Numbered from the stretch's first letter, positions 26,003 to 35,735 are shown. The stretch is 64,000 nucleotides of DNA from Thioclava sp. SK-1 (GCF_001705665.1 NZ_MDHA01000022.1:1-64000), one strand, 5' to 3'. Made by a program: numbers and translations. Notes: a model not told the origin generated them from the letters alone.

Positions 26003-26977
26003 ATGAAATTTTCCAGTCTTGCGATTGCATTAACATCCGTTCTGGCACTTAGCGTCGGCGCCGCAGATGCGAAAACCCGCCTGCGTCTGGCCAATGCATT
26101 GTCCGAAGATCACCCGACCAGCACCGCGTTGAAGCAATTCGCGCAAGAAGTCGAAGACCGCACGAACGGTGAGGTCACGATAAAACTGTTTTTGAACGGT
26201 GTTTTGGGGTCGGAACGCGAAGTTCTGGAACAGCTGCAAAACGGGGCTGTCGATATCACCCGCGCAAGCGCCGCAAACCTTGAGAATTTCGATCCAATTT
26301 TCAAGGCTTTTACCCTGCCCTATATTTTTAAGGGAGAGGACCATTTTTACAAGGTGATGACCGGCCCTATCGCGGACGAGGTCTATAACGCCACCGCTGA
26401 TAGCGGCTTTATCGGCCTGACATTCTTTGATAGCGGCGCGCGGTCCTTTTACACCAAAGACAAGCCGATTAACACGCCATCTGACCTGACCGGGTTGAAA
26501 TTCCGTGTGATGAATTCCAACACCTCTATCCGTATGGTCGAGATGATGGGCGGCACACCGACCCCGCTGGCCTATGGCGAAATCTATACCTCGCTACAGC
26601 AGGGCGTGATTGACGGTGCCGAAAACAACCCCACCGCGCTGACCATTGGTCGCCACGGCGAAGTTGCTAAGTTCTATTCGCAAGATGAACATCTGCGCAT
26701 TCCCGATTTTCTGGTGATGTCCAATCAGGCCGCTGAAAAACTTAGCCCCGAAGAATTGGAGATTGTCAAAGAGGCCGCAGTTCATGCAACGGATTCCTTC
26801 CGCACATTATGGGATAAATCCATGTCTGACGCGCTGGTTCAGGCCGAAAAAATGGGTGTCACCATTGTCTCGCCCGATAAAGCTGCCTTCCGAGAGAAGG
26901 TCATGCCGCTGCTGGATGAATATACCAATGACCCCGATGCAGGCGCGCTGGTGAACCAGATCTTGCAAACCGAATAA
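26003..26977 (+). CDS. TRAP transporter substrate-binding protein (DctP type)
   Basis: A 324-residue periplasmic binding protein with a Sec signal peptide (MKFSSLAIALTSVLALSVGA, cleaved near ADA-KT). Family hallmarks are RLANALSEDHPTSTALKQFA, NGVLGSEREVLEQLQNGAVD and GLKFRVMNSNTSIRMVEMMG. YGEIYTSLQQGVIDGAENNP contains the usual Gln/Asp region and comes after the Arg (in KFRVM) that normally pairs with a carboxylate of the ligand. That Arg supports an organic-acid ligand such as a uronate. Divergent from dctQM, followed by the GH105 gene. Confidence 0.92.
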   Translation: MKFSSLAIALTSVLALSVGAADAKTRLRLANALSEDHPTSTALKQFAQEVEDRTNGEVTIKLFLNGVLGSEREVLEQLQNGAVDITRASAANLENFDPIFKAFTLPYIFKGEDHFYKVMTGPIADEVYNATADSGFIGLTFFDSGARSFYTKDKPINTPSDLTGLKFRVMNSNTSIRMVEMMGGTPTPLAYGEIYTSLQQGVIDGAENNPTALTIGRHGEVAKFYSQDEHLRIPDFLVMSNQAAEKLSPEELEIVKEAAVHATDSFRTLWDKSMSDALVQAEKMGVTIVSPDKAAFREKVMPLLDEYTNDPDAGALVNQILQTE

Positions 26978-27032
26978 ACGCGTCCCCACGCCTTCGCGTC
27001 CCAATTTTCAAAAGACCAAAGTGAGCTTTCCG

Positions 27033-28127
27033 ATGACCACACAGAGCGTCAGCGCCCGTGATGAACTGGCCCATAAAATATCCCTGATCGTGAAGGGGTT
27101 GCGCGAATTGCGCGACGAAGGGCAGTTTAACGAGCCAAATCTGGACGGTACCGCCGGGGATTACGTCAGCTTCGACAGTTGGGAATGGCCGCAGGGCGTG
27201 GGGCTTTATGGCATTGCGCAGCTGTGGCTGCAAACCGGGGACACTCAGGCCCGTGACCTATTGGAAGATTGGTTTGAAACCCAATTTTCTAAGGGATTGC
27301 CGGCGCAAAACGTCAACACCACGGCGCCAATGTTGGCCTTGTCGCTTTTGTGGCGCGAAACCCGTGACCCGCGCTGGGAAAGCGCGATGCAAGATTGGGC
27401 AGATCGATTGCTGACACAGGCACCGCGCACCGCGTCGGGCGGGTTCCAGCATGATGTGTCGGATAAGATCAACACAGGAGAACTGTGGGACGACACGCTG
27501 TTCATGGTTGCATTGTTTCTGGCCAGCTATGGCCAAGGTGCCGGGCGTCAGGATTTGATCGAAGAGGCCAAGTTCCAATTCCTGATTCACACGCATTATT
27601 TGTGTGAACCACAAACCGGCCTGTGGTTTCATGGCTGGACCTTTGACGGCAATCATAATTTTGCCCGTGCACGATGGGCGCGGGGCAATTCCTGGATCTC
27701 GGCCGGGGTGTTGGATTTGCTGGACCTGGCGGATTTGGATCAGGGCACGCGGCGCTTTTTGCTATGGGTTGTTCAGGCGCAGCTGTCGACATTGCTGACA
27801 TATCAATGCCCCTCGGGCGCGTGGCGCACATTGGTCGATGATGAAACTTCTTATGAAGAGCTCAGCGCGACGGCTGCGATTGGCTATGCTTTGCTTAAAG
27901 GGCATCGTTTGGGTTTGGGCGATGACACATGGAAAGATGGCGGGTTAAAGGCGCTGAAAGCTGTCATGCGCCATATCGATGCCGATGGCGTTTTAGCGCA
28001 GGTGTCCTATGGCACGCGAATGGGCCATGATTTGCAATTTTACCGCGACATCCCGATCCAGCCCACCGGTTACGGTCAGTCTATGGCACTACTGTGTCTG
28101 GTAGAGGCATTGCACCACCTGCCGTGA
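27033..28127 (+). CDS. Glycoside hydrolase family 105 (unsaturated uronyl hydrolase)
   Basis: A 364-residue (alpha/alpha)6-barrel enzyme of the YteR/YesR group, which removes the terminal 4,5-unsaturated uronic acid from oligosaccharides left by polysaccharide lyases. Features are SFDSWEWPQGVGLYGIAQLW, TGELWDDTLFMVALFLA (with the WDD typical of the family; Asp is the catalytic hydrator), and TGLWFHGWTFDG. ARARWARGNSWISAGVLDLL and a terminal PTGYGQSMALLCLVEAL follow. No signal peptide, so it acts in the cytoplasm on imported oligomers and feeds KduI. The ATG at 27033 is preferred over a GTG at 27021. Confidence 0.88.
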   Translation: MTTQSVSARDELAHKISLIVKGLRELRDEGQFNEPNLDGTAGDYVSFDSWEWPQGVGLYGIAQLWLQTGDTQARDLLEDWFETQFSKGLPAQNVNTTAPMLALSLLWRETRDPRWESAMQDWADRLLTQAPRTASGGFQHDVSDKINTGELWDDTLFMVALFLASYGQGAGRQDLIEEAKFQFLIHTHYLCEPQTGLWFHGWTFDGNHNFARARWARGNSWISAGVLDLLDLADLDQGTRRFLLWVVQAQLSTLLTYQCPSGAWRTLVDDETSYEELSATAAIGYALLKGHRLGLGDDTWKDGGLKALKAVMRHIDADGVLAQVSYGTRMGHDLQFYRDIPIQPTGYGQSMALLCLVEALHHLP

Positions 28128-28222
28128 CCCGGATGCGCACAAGCCGCGGTGACACGTCACTAAGGCTTTTCCTCATGCGTGGTGCAGGTTAAAGAAGGCC
28201 AAGCCTGATGAGGACCAGACGC

Positions 28223-31200
28223 ATGACCATGGAAAAGAACTTCGACGCCGCCGTTGCGGAAGCCCGGATCGCGCAAGACTGGGAAGCACGCAACTGCTTT
28301 GCGGCTGGGGCCAATGCCTCGCGCGAAGAAACGTTTAGCATCATGATCCCGCCGCCCAATGTCACGGGCAGCCTGCACATGGGGCATGCGTTCAACAACA
28401 CATTGCAAGATATCCTGGTGCGCTGGCACCGGATGCGCGGATTTGACACGCTTTGGCAGCCCGGGCAGGACCACGCGGGCATCGCCACGCAAATGGTTGT
28501 CGAACGCAAAATGGCCGAGGCGGGCGAACCCGGCCGCCGCGACATCGGACGTGAGAAGTTTCTGGACAAGGTCTGGCAATGGAAGACCGAATCCGGCGGT
28601 ACCATCGTCAATCAGCTGAAACGCCTTGGCGCATCATGTGATTGGTCGCGCAATGCCTTCACCATGTCGGGGGCGCCGGGTGCGCCCGCGGGCGAAAACG
28701 GCAATTTCCATGATGCTGTCATTAAGGTCTTTGTGGAAATGCATCGCAAGGGCCTGATTTATCGCGGCAAGCGTCTGGTCAACTGGGACCCCCATTTCGA
28801 GACCGCGATTTCCGATCTGGAAGTTGAGAATATTGAGCGCCCCGGCCATATGTGGCACTTCAAATATCCGCTGGCCGGCGGTGAGACATATACCTATGTC
28901 GAGAAAGACGAAGACGGCACTGTAACCTTCAGCGAAGAGCGCGATTATATCTCGATCGCGACGACACGGCCTGAAACCATGCTGGGCGATGGCGCGGTGG
29001 CTGTGCATATCACGGACGAGCGTTACGCCCCTATTGTGGGCAAGATGTGCGAGATCCCTGTTGGGCCGAAAGAACATCGCCGGCTGATCCCGATTATCAC
29101 CGATGAATATCCCGACAAGACTTTCGGCTCGGGCGCGGTGAAAATCACCGGGGCGCATGATTTCAACGACTATCAGGTCGCCAAGCGCAATGGCATTCCG
29201 ATGTATCGTTTGATGGACACCAAAGGCGCGATGCGCGCCGATGGTCTGGCCTATGCCGATGCCGCACGCCGCGCAGAAGAAATCTCATCCGGGGCAGAGT
29301 TCACCGAGCATGAAATCGACAGCCTGAACCTGGTGCCTGAAGAGTATCGCGGTCTGGACCGGTTCGAGGCCCGCAAATTGGTGATCGAACAGGTCAATGC
29401 CGAAGCTCTGGCCGTAATGGTCACGACAACCGTCAAAGATGACGAAGGGACCGAGACGGAAACGCTGATCCCCTTTGTTGAAAACAAACCGATCATGCAG
29501 CCCTTCGGTGACCGCTCTAAAGTGGTAATCGAACCGATGCTGACCGATCAGTGGTTCGTCGACACCACCAAGATCGTCGGCCCTGCGCTGGATGCGGTCA
29601 AGCGCGGCAATGCGGCACAAGAGGCTGGAACATTCGATCCGAAATCGGGCGATACCCGTATTCTGCCAGAGCGTGACGCGAAAACCTATTTCCACTGGCT
29701 GGAGAATATCGAGCCGTGGTGCATCTCGCGTCAGCTGTGGTGGGGCCATCAGATCCCGGTGTGGTATGGTCTGGACCTGTCCGCACCCAACTTCCGTGAT
29801 GATGAAAACGATGGCGCCCTAGATGAAGTGGAGCTGGGCCGGTTACTGCAAGATGGCGGCATGGTGCATTATGGCGATGTCCATCACTGCGCGGCCGATC
29901 TGGACGCGGTGAAAGACGCCTTCCGCGACGAAATCGCCAATATCCCTGCCCCGCTGTCACATGCCGCCATTATCGAGGTTGCGGATAAACAGACCGCTAT
30001 CGACACATTGTCAGCCGCGCTGGCGCAATATGCTGTGGATCAGGACCCGACCAAGCTGGTCTACCCGGTTTGGCGCGACCCAGATGTTCTGGACACATGG
30101 TTCTCGTCGGGGCTGTGGCCCATTGGCACGCTTGGCTGGCCCGAACAGACGCCGGAATTGGCACGCTATTTCCCGACTGACGTGTTGATCACCGGGTTTG
30201 ACATCATCTTCTTCTGGGTCGCCCGGATGATGATGATGCAAACGGCGGTTGTGGATCAGGTGCCCTTCCATACCGTCTATGTCCACGCGCTGGTGCGCGA
30301 TGAAAAAGGCAAGAAAATGTCCAAATCCTTGGGCAATGTCTTGGACCCGCTGGATCTGATCGACCAATATGGCGCGGATGCGGTGCGTTTCACCTTAACG
30401 GCGATGGCCGCAATGGGCCGTGATCTGAAACTGTCCGAGGCCCGCATCGCAGGCTACCGCAATTTCGGCACCAAACTGTGGAATGCCACCCGCTTTGCCG
30501 AAATGAACGGCGTGTTTGAGGGTGCTCCGGTTACATCCGTTCCGCAGGCCACCCACACGGTCAACCGTTGGATCATTGGCGAGGTTGGCAAGATCCGCGC
30601 CGAAACCGATGAAGCGCTGGAAAACTACCGCTTTAACGATGCGGCCAACGGGCTGTATGCCTTTGTTTGGGGCAAAGTCTGCGATTGGTATGTGGAATTT
30701 GCCAAACCGCTGTTTGACAGTGACGCCGCCGACGAAACCCGCGCAACCATGCGTTGGGTTTTGGAACAATGCACGATTTTGCTACACCCGATCATGCCCT
30801 TCATCACCGAAGAGCTGTGGGCGCTGACCGGGGAACGGTCCAAGATGCTGGTGCATGCGGATTGGCCCAGCTATGGCCCCGAATTGGTCAATGCCGAAGC
30901 GGACCGCGAAATGAACTGGGTGATCGGCTTGATCGACGAGATCCGCTCAAGCCGGGCGCAGATGGGTGTTCCTGTCGGTCTGAAACTGCCCATGATCTTG
31001 GCCGAGGCTGACCCAGCCGCCCGTGCCGCCATCGACAACAATCAAGCGATGATCTTGCGTCTTGCGCGTGTTGACAGCATCACCGAAGGCCCGGTTCCAA
31101 AAGGCGCAATTTCAATCCCGGCACCGGGGGCCTTGTTTGGCCTGCCGTTGGATGGGGTGATTGATGTCGCCGCAGAAAAAGCGCGGTTAGAAAAATCGCT

Positions 31201-31372
31201 TGCCAAGGTGGAAAAAGAAGCCGGGGCGCTGGACAAGCGGCTGTCAAATCCGAAGTTTTTGGAAAAAGCCGGGGATGACGTGATCGCAGAAAGCCGTGAA
31301 AATCTGGCAGCGCGACAAGAAGAGGCCGCAAAGATTGCCGCCGCTGTGAAACGCTTGGCCGACCTGGGCTAA
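28223..31372 (+). CDS. valS: Valyl-tRNA synthetase
   Basis: A 1049-residue class I aminoacyl-tRNA synthetase charging tRNA-Val. The HIGH motif is in [20 protein letters not shown], the editing (CP1) domain lies between about residues 200 and 420, and the KMSKS motif is in [19 protein letters not shown]. The anticodon-binding domain includes [12 protein letters not shown], and a C-terminal coiled-coil arm ([23 protein letters not shown]) is present. The ATG at 28223 has GAGGA eight bases upstream. Length is somewhat above the E. coli enzyme (951), as usual in this group. Separated from the uronate locus by 95 bases. Confidence 0.97.
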   Translation: MTMEKNFDAAVAEARIAQDWEARNCFAAGANASREETFSIMIPPPNVTGSLHMGHAFNNTLQDILVRWHRMRGFDTLWQPGQDHAGIATQMVVERKMAEAGEPGRRDIGREKFLDKVWQWKTESGGTIVNQLKRLGASCDWSRNAFTMSGAPGAPAGENGNFHDAVIKVFVEMHRKGLIYRGKRLVNWDPHFETAISDLEVENIERPGHMWHFKYPLAGGETYTYVEKDEDGTVTFSEERDYISIATTRPETMLGDGAVAVHITDERYAPIVGKMCEIPVGPKEHRRLIPIITDEYPDKTFGSGAVKITGAHDFNDYQVAKRNGIPMYRLMDTKGAMRADGLAYADAARRAEEISSGAEFTEHEIDSLNLVPEEYRGLDRFEARKLVIEQVNAEALAVMVTTTVKDDEGTETETLIPFVENKPIMQPFGDRSKVVIEPMLTDQWFVDTTKIVGPALDAVKRGNAAQEAGTFDPKSGDTRILPERDAKTYFHWLENIEPWCISRQLWWGHQIPVWYGLDLSAPNFRDDENDGALDEVELGRLLQDGGMVHYGDVHHCAADLDAVKDAFRDEIANIPAPLSHAAIIEVADKQTAIDTLSAALAQYAVDQDPTKLVYPVWRDPDVLDTWFSSGLWPIGTLGWPEQTPELARYFPTDVLITGFDIIFFWVARMMMMQTAVVDQVPFHTVYVHALVRDEKGKKMSKSLGNVLDPLDLIDQYGADAVRFTLTAMAAMGRDLKLSEARIAGYRNFGTKLWNATRFAEMNGVFEGAPVTSVPQATHTVNRWIIGEVGKIRAETDEALENYRFNDAANGLYAFVWGKVCDWYVEFAKPLFDSDAADETRATMRWVLEQCTILLHPIMPFITEELWALTGERSKMLVHADWPSYGPELVNAEADREMNWVIGLIDEIRSSRAQMGVPVGLKLPMILAEADPAARAAIDNNQAMILRLARVDSITEGPVPKGAISIPAPGALFGLPLDGVIDVAAEKARLEKSLAKVEKEAGALDKRLSNPKFLEKAGDDVIAESRENLAARQEEAAKIAAAVKRLADLG

Positions 31373-31398
31373 GCCGCAGTCGTTTTTGCACGAATTGG

Positions 31399-31429
31399 CC
31401 GCCTCCGCTGGGAACACCCGCGGGGGCGG
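31399..31429 (+). terminator. Probable terminator after valS
   Basis: CCGCCTCCGC (31399-31408) pairs with GCGGGGGCGG (31420-31429) with one wobble, followed by a TCTGCGTTTTG run. The T-tract is interrupted, so termination may be incomplete. Confidence 0.6.
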
Positions 31430-31505
31430 TCTGCGTTTTGCACTGCAGATAACGTTGCGGCACCCCGTCGATTTCACGTCTAATTCCTGCAAAATCCGTC
31501 CCCAA

Positions 31506-31548
31506 TTCACACTACGTTCACAGTGGGTTCCGCCCCGCCCTCTAGATT
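31506..31548 (+). promoter_or_regulatory. Candidate SARP-box promoter of the haloperoxidase-like operon
   Basis: TTCACAC (31506-31512) and TTCACAG (31517-31523) are heptamer direct repeats separated by 4 bases. A third, degenerate TTCCGCC (31528-31534) continues the 11-bp period. Exactly 8 bases later comes TAGATT (31543-31548), a plausible -10 hexamer 30 bases before the ATG at 31579. SARP regulators are known to bind heptamers spaced by 4 bp, with the last repeat 8 bp from the -10. A SARP gene lies 5 kb away in the same locus, which makes it the probable activator. No good -35 hexamer exists, as expected for an activator-dependent promoter. Confidence 0.55.
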
Positions 31549-31578
31549 GACCCAAGGTGGTTGATCAAGGGGATCGCG

Positions 31579-32088
31579 ATGCAAGATATGTTCCGAATAG
31601 CCATGCAAGCAGAGCTGAACCGTATCCCAAATATGGGAAAGCTATACGGTATGGGGCAGCTACGTCATTGGATGATCGTGGAGCGATCAGGACCACAGGG
31701 GACCGTTTTGCAGCTGTCCACAGCACGATTTGTCAAGCCACCCCGCCTGGGTATGGCCCCTGACCATCTGATCGCGCTTTCTACCCGCGTGGCACTGCTG
31801 TCGTCCATGAAAGACCGCCCCAATGCACCTGCGCAATTTCAATTTTGCTCGGCCCAGCCAGAGCAGACGAGGCTGGATGCCCAATTCACCCCATCGCAGG
31901 GCCAGGTGTCACTGCATATACAGGCCGGTTTGGTGATTTTGCGCGGGTTTTGCACCTCGTATGGTGTGGTCCCACGGGCCGAACCGCGCCCCGAAGAGGA
32001 TGACGAACCCGACACATGGGAATTCAACGCGACCCAACGCGCATGGCGCAATCAGGTCACATATCAGGAGGTCACACAATGGCACTGA
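31579..32088 (+). CDS. Unknown protein encoded with the haloperoxidase homologue
   Basis: A 169-residue protein starting MQDMFRIAMQAEL, with GGGGAT upstream of the ATG at 31579 (an ATG at 31561 is less well placed). No signal peptide or membrane segment. The middle has alternating hydrophobic strands (HWMIVERSG, VLQLSTARFV, LIALSTRVALLSS) and later QVSLHIQAGLVILRGF, suggesting a beta-rich fold. The C-terminus is acidic (EPRPEEDDEPDTWEF). I do not recognise it. It overlaps the next gene by 10 bases, so the two are translationally coupled, and its promoter carries SARP-like repeats. Confidence 0.65.
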   Translation: MQDMFRIAMQAELNRIPNMGKLYGMGQLRHWMIVERSGPQGTVLQLSTARFVKPPRLGMAPDHLIALSTRVALLSSMKDRPNAPAQFQFCSAQPEQTRLDAQFTPSQGQVSLHIQAGLVILRGFCTSYGVVPRAEPRPEEDDEPDTWEFNATQRAWRNQVTYQEVTQWH

Positions 32089-34058
32089 TCTGGAACAGCT
32101 CACCGCCCGATTGTCCAATCGCCCCCACCAAAGCGCTGGACGGCGCGTCTCGCCTGGCCATCGCGCAAGAACATCGCGCCGCGCTTTCACGTCTGGTGCA
32201 AACTCTGCCGCAGCAACCTGCTCAGCCGAATGAGGATGAGAAAACCTGTTCTACAGCCCCCATGAGCTTTACCAAAGGGTTGCCACATGATGCCTATGGG
32301 CTGGTCGAACCGCAGCAATACCGCACCTTTACTGCGCAGCTGTGGCGGCCCCTGCCCCAGATGGCCCATCACGCGCAGGCGGTCGGCCATCGCTTTGACC
32401 TAAGCGGCCCTGACGTCAGCAGCTTTAACCTGCCTGCAGCGCCCCACATTGGCAGCAGCGAAGCCTGTGCCGAAATCGCTTTGCTCTATGTCATGGCCTT
32501 GCTGCGCGATAGTGATGTGCAAGCGCTTGAGGCGGGCACGCAGCCCCTGCCCTATTGCTACCCTGCGCTGCACCCCAACCACGGCCAACCCGTGACCGCC
32601 GCCGCGATGGTGTCCGAATTGCGTAAATTGCCGTGGATCGATGCTGATGCGCGCCCCGACGGGGCCAATGGCCCGCTTTCCCAGGAGGAAAAATATCGCC
32701 GCGCCACCCTATGGGAGGACCAAGACCCGCAAAAAGGCCTGACCCTGCGTGTATTGGCGCGCGGGATCAGCCCAGGCGCGCGCAAAGGTCCGCATATCTC
32801 GCAGTTCCTGCTGCTGGGCACAGCGCGTCACAGACATGTTTTACCCCATGATCAACAGTATGATATCCGTTCGGGTCAGGTGTCACTGGGCGCGCAGCGC
32901 GTGGATCAACGCATCGAAGAACCCACCCCGCAGCGTGATTACCTGTCAGATTGGAACGCCTGGCTGGATGCACAAACCAGTGTAACACAGCATGTCACAC
33001 CCAGCCAAACGGGGCGGCAATGTTTCATCAGCCAACCGCGTCATCTGGCCAATCTGGCGCACGAGTGCCAACCATATCAGCCATTCGTCCTGGCGGCGGA
33101 AATTTTACGCGCGCAGGGTCTGCGCCCCAGCATCGATGCGCCGCTGCATATGCTGTTGGCCGATGTGGCAAACCGCGCCCACCGCGCCGCCTATCGTCAA
33201 AAATTCCAGATCCACCGAAGGGCCCGCCCCGAAGTTCTGGCCGCACGGCTGACCCAGACGTATCACGGGCTGACCGGGGCGATGTCCCCCACAGTCGTTG
33301 CACGGTTCACCGATATGCTGGAGGAGCTGGGCGCGGATCACCCCGACGATATCAGCCGCCCTGGCGTCCTCTTATCTTGGATCAGCGCGCGCAATGATGT
33401 GAACAACGCGCAGGCGGGTGTCGCCATCGCTGGGCACGACATTCGCCATGCCAACTTTTTACTGCCACAGGCGTTTCCGGGCGGCGCGCCCGGCAGCCCG
33501 TCCTATGGCTGCGCCACCGCTGCTGCGGCTGCGGCCTGCGCCACGGTTCTTAAGGCGGTGTTTGATGGCGCAATGCCATTGCCAGAGGCGCTTGGCACCG
33601 CGACCTATCTGCATGCGCATCCGGATGCTGCGACGCTCGTTGACTGGACCGGGCCGCAGGACGACTTTGGCCATGCCACATTAGCGGATGAATTGGACAA
33701 GCTGGCCGAGAATCTTAGCTGCGGGCGGGGCTTTGCCGGGGTGGCGCATCGCTCTGACCTGGTGGAAAGCCTGCGCTTGGGCGAACGCGTCGCCGCTGCG
33801 GTTTTGCAAGATCACATTCTGTCCTATGAGGGCCCAGTGGCGTTGACCCTTACCGATATTGATCACCGCCAGATCATAATCGACAGCTGTTTTGGCGGCG
33901 TGGATTGCAATGGCACCGTCAGCCTTGGCCCCAAACTGACGGTCACAGGTATGACCGAATGCGAATGGTGGCTGGGCACGCCCCCCGACATGTCATGCGA
34001 TGAAGGGGTTATGCGCGCGGTCAGCGCCCAGATCCTACAGTTTTCCGCCGCACAGTAG
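32079..34058 (+). CDS. Vanadium-haloperoxidase-like protein with degenerate active site
   Basis: A 659-residue protein related to bromoperoxidase-type vanadium haloperoxidases (PAP2 fold). KGPHISQFLLLG (about 236-247), the anion-binding KFQIHRRARP (K375 and R383, the same 8-residue spacing as K398/R406 of Corallina bromoperoxidase) and FLLPQAFPGGAPGSPSYGCAT followed by CATVLKAVFDG fit the family. Where active enzymes have (S/A)GH, this one has C478-A479-T480. Where they have R-x5-H, it has R550 then Ala556, with a His at 557. K and R are kept but both histidine positions are altered, so peroxidase activity is doubtful. No signal peptide. The ATG at 32079 has AGGAGG upstream. Confidence 0.72.
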   Translation: MALIWNSSPPDCPIAPTKALDGASRLAIAQEHRAALSRLVQTLPQQPAQPNEDEKTCSTAPMSFTKGLPHDAYGLVEPQQYRTFTAQLWRPLPQMAHHAQAVGHRFDLSGPDVSSFNLPAAPHIGSSEACAEIALLYVMALLRDSDVQALEAGTQPLPYCYPALHPNHGQPVTAAAMVSELRKLPWIDADARPDGANGPLSQEEKYRRATLWEDQDPQKGLTLRVLARGISPGARKGPHISQFLLLGTARHRHVLPHDQQYDIRSGQVSLGAQRVDQRIEEPTPQRDYLSDWNAWLDAQTSVTQHVTPSQTGRQCFISQPRHLANLAHECQPYQPFVLAAEILRAQGLRPSIDAPLHMLLADVANRAHRAAYRQKFQIHRRARPEVLAARLTQTYHGLTGAMSPTVVARFTDMLEELGADHPDDISRPGVLLSWISARNDVNNAQAGVAIAGHDIRHANFLLPQAFPGGAPGSPSYGCATAAAAAACATVLKAVFDGAMPLPEALGTATYLHAHPDAATLVDWTGPQDDFGHATLADELDKLAENLSCGRGFAGVAHRSDLVESLRLGERVAAAVLQDHILSYEGPVALTLTDIDHRQIIIDSCFGGVDCNGTVSLGPKLTVTGMTECEWWLGTPPDMSCDEGVMRAVSAQILQFSAAQ

Positions 34059-34118
34059 CGCGGAACAGGCGGGCGTGATCGGCTGGACCTCCTCAATTCG
34101 GGCCTGTCGCGCCTACCG

Positions 34119-34154
34119 TAAGAGGGCGGCATTCATCCCGTTGCCGCCCTCTTA
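34119..34154. terminator. Bidirectional terminator between the two halves of the SARP locus
   Basis: TAAGAGGGCGGCA (34119-34131) and TGCCGCCCTCTTA (34142-34154) form a perfect 13-bp stem with a 10-base loop. It lies between the convergent haloperoxidase-like and subtilisin genes. T-tracts are minimal. Confidence 0.75.
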
Positions 34155-34163
34155 TACCCGCCA

Positions 34164-35735
34164 TCAAATGGGGCCGCGCACACGATCATAAAAACTTGCA
34201 AGCGTGGTCGCCACGGCATCGCGGTTGGGCGGTGCGGTGCGGGGAAGATCGCCGGCCTGTATCAGTGCTGACACCAGCCCCCCCATCAGCGAACAGGCCA
34301 CCGAAGTCCCACCCATCAACGTATACAGACCGCTAGAATCGAAATCCTCATCTGCGATATCGGGATCCTCGTTCAGGCCAGAGGCGTAGCCATATGACCC
34401 ACGCAAATCCAACGTCAAAATCCCCCATGGGCTAAAGCTGTTCTCGCGCGCTGTATGGGGGCTGTAATCGTAATCACTGCCCGTGAAGCTATGCGTATTT
34501 ACCGCGAAACGTGCATCATCCACCGCGAATGCATCATCTGACAACATATACAGCAGACCCGACATGACATTGGAATATGACGATAATTTATCGCGGTCAT
34601 TCACTGCGCCTGTGACAATCACTGTGCTGGAATTGGTCAACATTACCTGCCCGGGGTAGCTGACCTGCTGGCTCAGCCCATCATTGCCCGCCGCCAAAAT
34701 CACATAGCGTTCCTGCGCGATTTTGGCCAAAAGCGCCTCAAATACCGCCTGATGGGACTTCAACAGTGCCAACCGCGCCAGATCAGTATCGCGCAGGGTC
34801 TCATTGCCCTCGGCCTCGGATCGGGTCAAATAAGGACTGCCCGCATTGACCGCTGCCCGCGCGCCGGGATCGGGCAAACCGCGCGGCATCACAATCACCT
34901 CTGCCCCCGACAGATAGGCCCGCACCAGCGCCGATAACACCGGTAAGATTTCATGGCTGTAGGGCGTGGCATAGGAGATCAGATTGCAAAACGGATTGGC
35001 CCCGGCGTAGCGGACAGGCGGCACACCTTTGCGGTCGCGCAGATCGGATGCGGCCACGCGCCCGGCAATCAAACCCGCACAGCCGGTGCCATGCGCACCA
35101 AAAAACCGGGATGGATCTTCAATCGGTACCTGTTTGGGCGGCGCGGCCAATGCGGTAGCGATACGTCCCCATTCATCGCGTTGGGCTTGCGACAAGCCTG
35201 AAAGACCTGTGGTCAAATGCGCCAGCCCGGCCTGCGCCTGCGGAGCTGGTGCCGGGGCGGATGGGGGGGCGACACCGGGGCGCAACAGCGCCGTTGCCAA
35301 GGCGCGCCGCCCAGCCCCATTCGCCATATCCGGGGTGTTTGGATCCGTGATCTGCGCGATGGTCTGCGTCATACCATCCAGCGTGCCACCCGGCGGCGCC
35401 GCCAGTGCCATCAGTTCAACGCAAACATCTTTCAGCAATTGCGCAGGTATGTCAGGCTGATCAACCGCGCCCAGCAAATGGCGAAGCTGCGCGCAATGGG
35501 GCAGTGCCGGTTCATAGATTACACCATAAGGATCGGGCCCAAAGTCAATTTGCGGTGCGATCAATGCATCCCCGAAATTGGGATGCCCGGTGTCAATTCC
35601 GGTATCGATCAATGCGACCGTCACCGGATTTTCCTGCGCTGCACGCTGCCACAAACGTCCAGCACGACGGCCATTCAACAGGCCGATCCGCTCAAGGTGC
35701 CAAAGATAATGCCGTGTCGTTGGTTGCGTATTCAT
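34164..35735 (-). CDS. Subtilisin-like (S8) serine protease, apparently intracellular
   Basis: A 523-residue S8-family protease. The catalytic triad is visible: Asp44 in VALIDTGIDTGHPNFG, His215 in FFGAHGTGCAGLIAG and Ser478 in LMGGTSVACSLMGG; the oxyanion Asn is in VILAAGNDG. Asp and His are about 170 residues apart, far more than the usual 30-40, because of an inserted helical/Pro-Ala-rich segment (about 75-205). There is no signal peptide or propeptide, so it probably acts in the cytosol. The ATG at 35735 overlaps the PAP2 stop (ATGA) and has GGGAG upstream. Third gene of the SARP-PAP2-protease operon; its substrate may be a product of this locus. Confidence 0.85.
   Translation of the reverse strand: MNTQPTTRHYLWHLERIGLLNGRRAGRLWQRAAQENPVTVALIDTGIDTGHPNFGDALIAPQIDFGPDPYGVIYEPALPHCAQLRHLLGAVDQPDIPAQLLKDVCVELMALAAPPGGTLDGMTQTIAQITDPNTPDMANGAGRRALATALLRPGVAPPSAPAPAPQAQAGLAHLTTGLSGLSQAQRDEWGRIATALAAPPKQVPIEDPSRFFGAHGTGCAGLIAGRVAASDLRDRKGVPPVRYAGANPFCNLISYATPYSHEILPVLSALVRAYLSGAEVIVMPRGLPDPGARAAVNAGSPYLTRSEAEGNETLRDTDLARLALLKSHQAVFEALLAKIAQERYVILAAGNDGLSQQVSYPGQVMLTNSSTVIVTGAVNDRDKLSSYSNVMSGLLYMLSDDAFAVDDARFAVNTHSFTGSDYDYSPHTARENSFSPWGILTLDLRGSYGYASGLNEDPDIADEDFDSSGLYTLMGGTSVACSLMGGLVSALIQAGDLPRTAPPNRDAVATTLASFYDRVRGPI

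Noticed and set aside
25774-26052. A 92-codon open frame overlapping the start of dctP
   Set aside because: It lies in the AT-rich control region, has no ribosome-binding site and its product has no domain-like pattern; dctP has a clear start and signal peptide.
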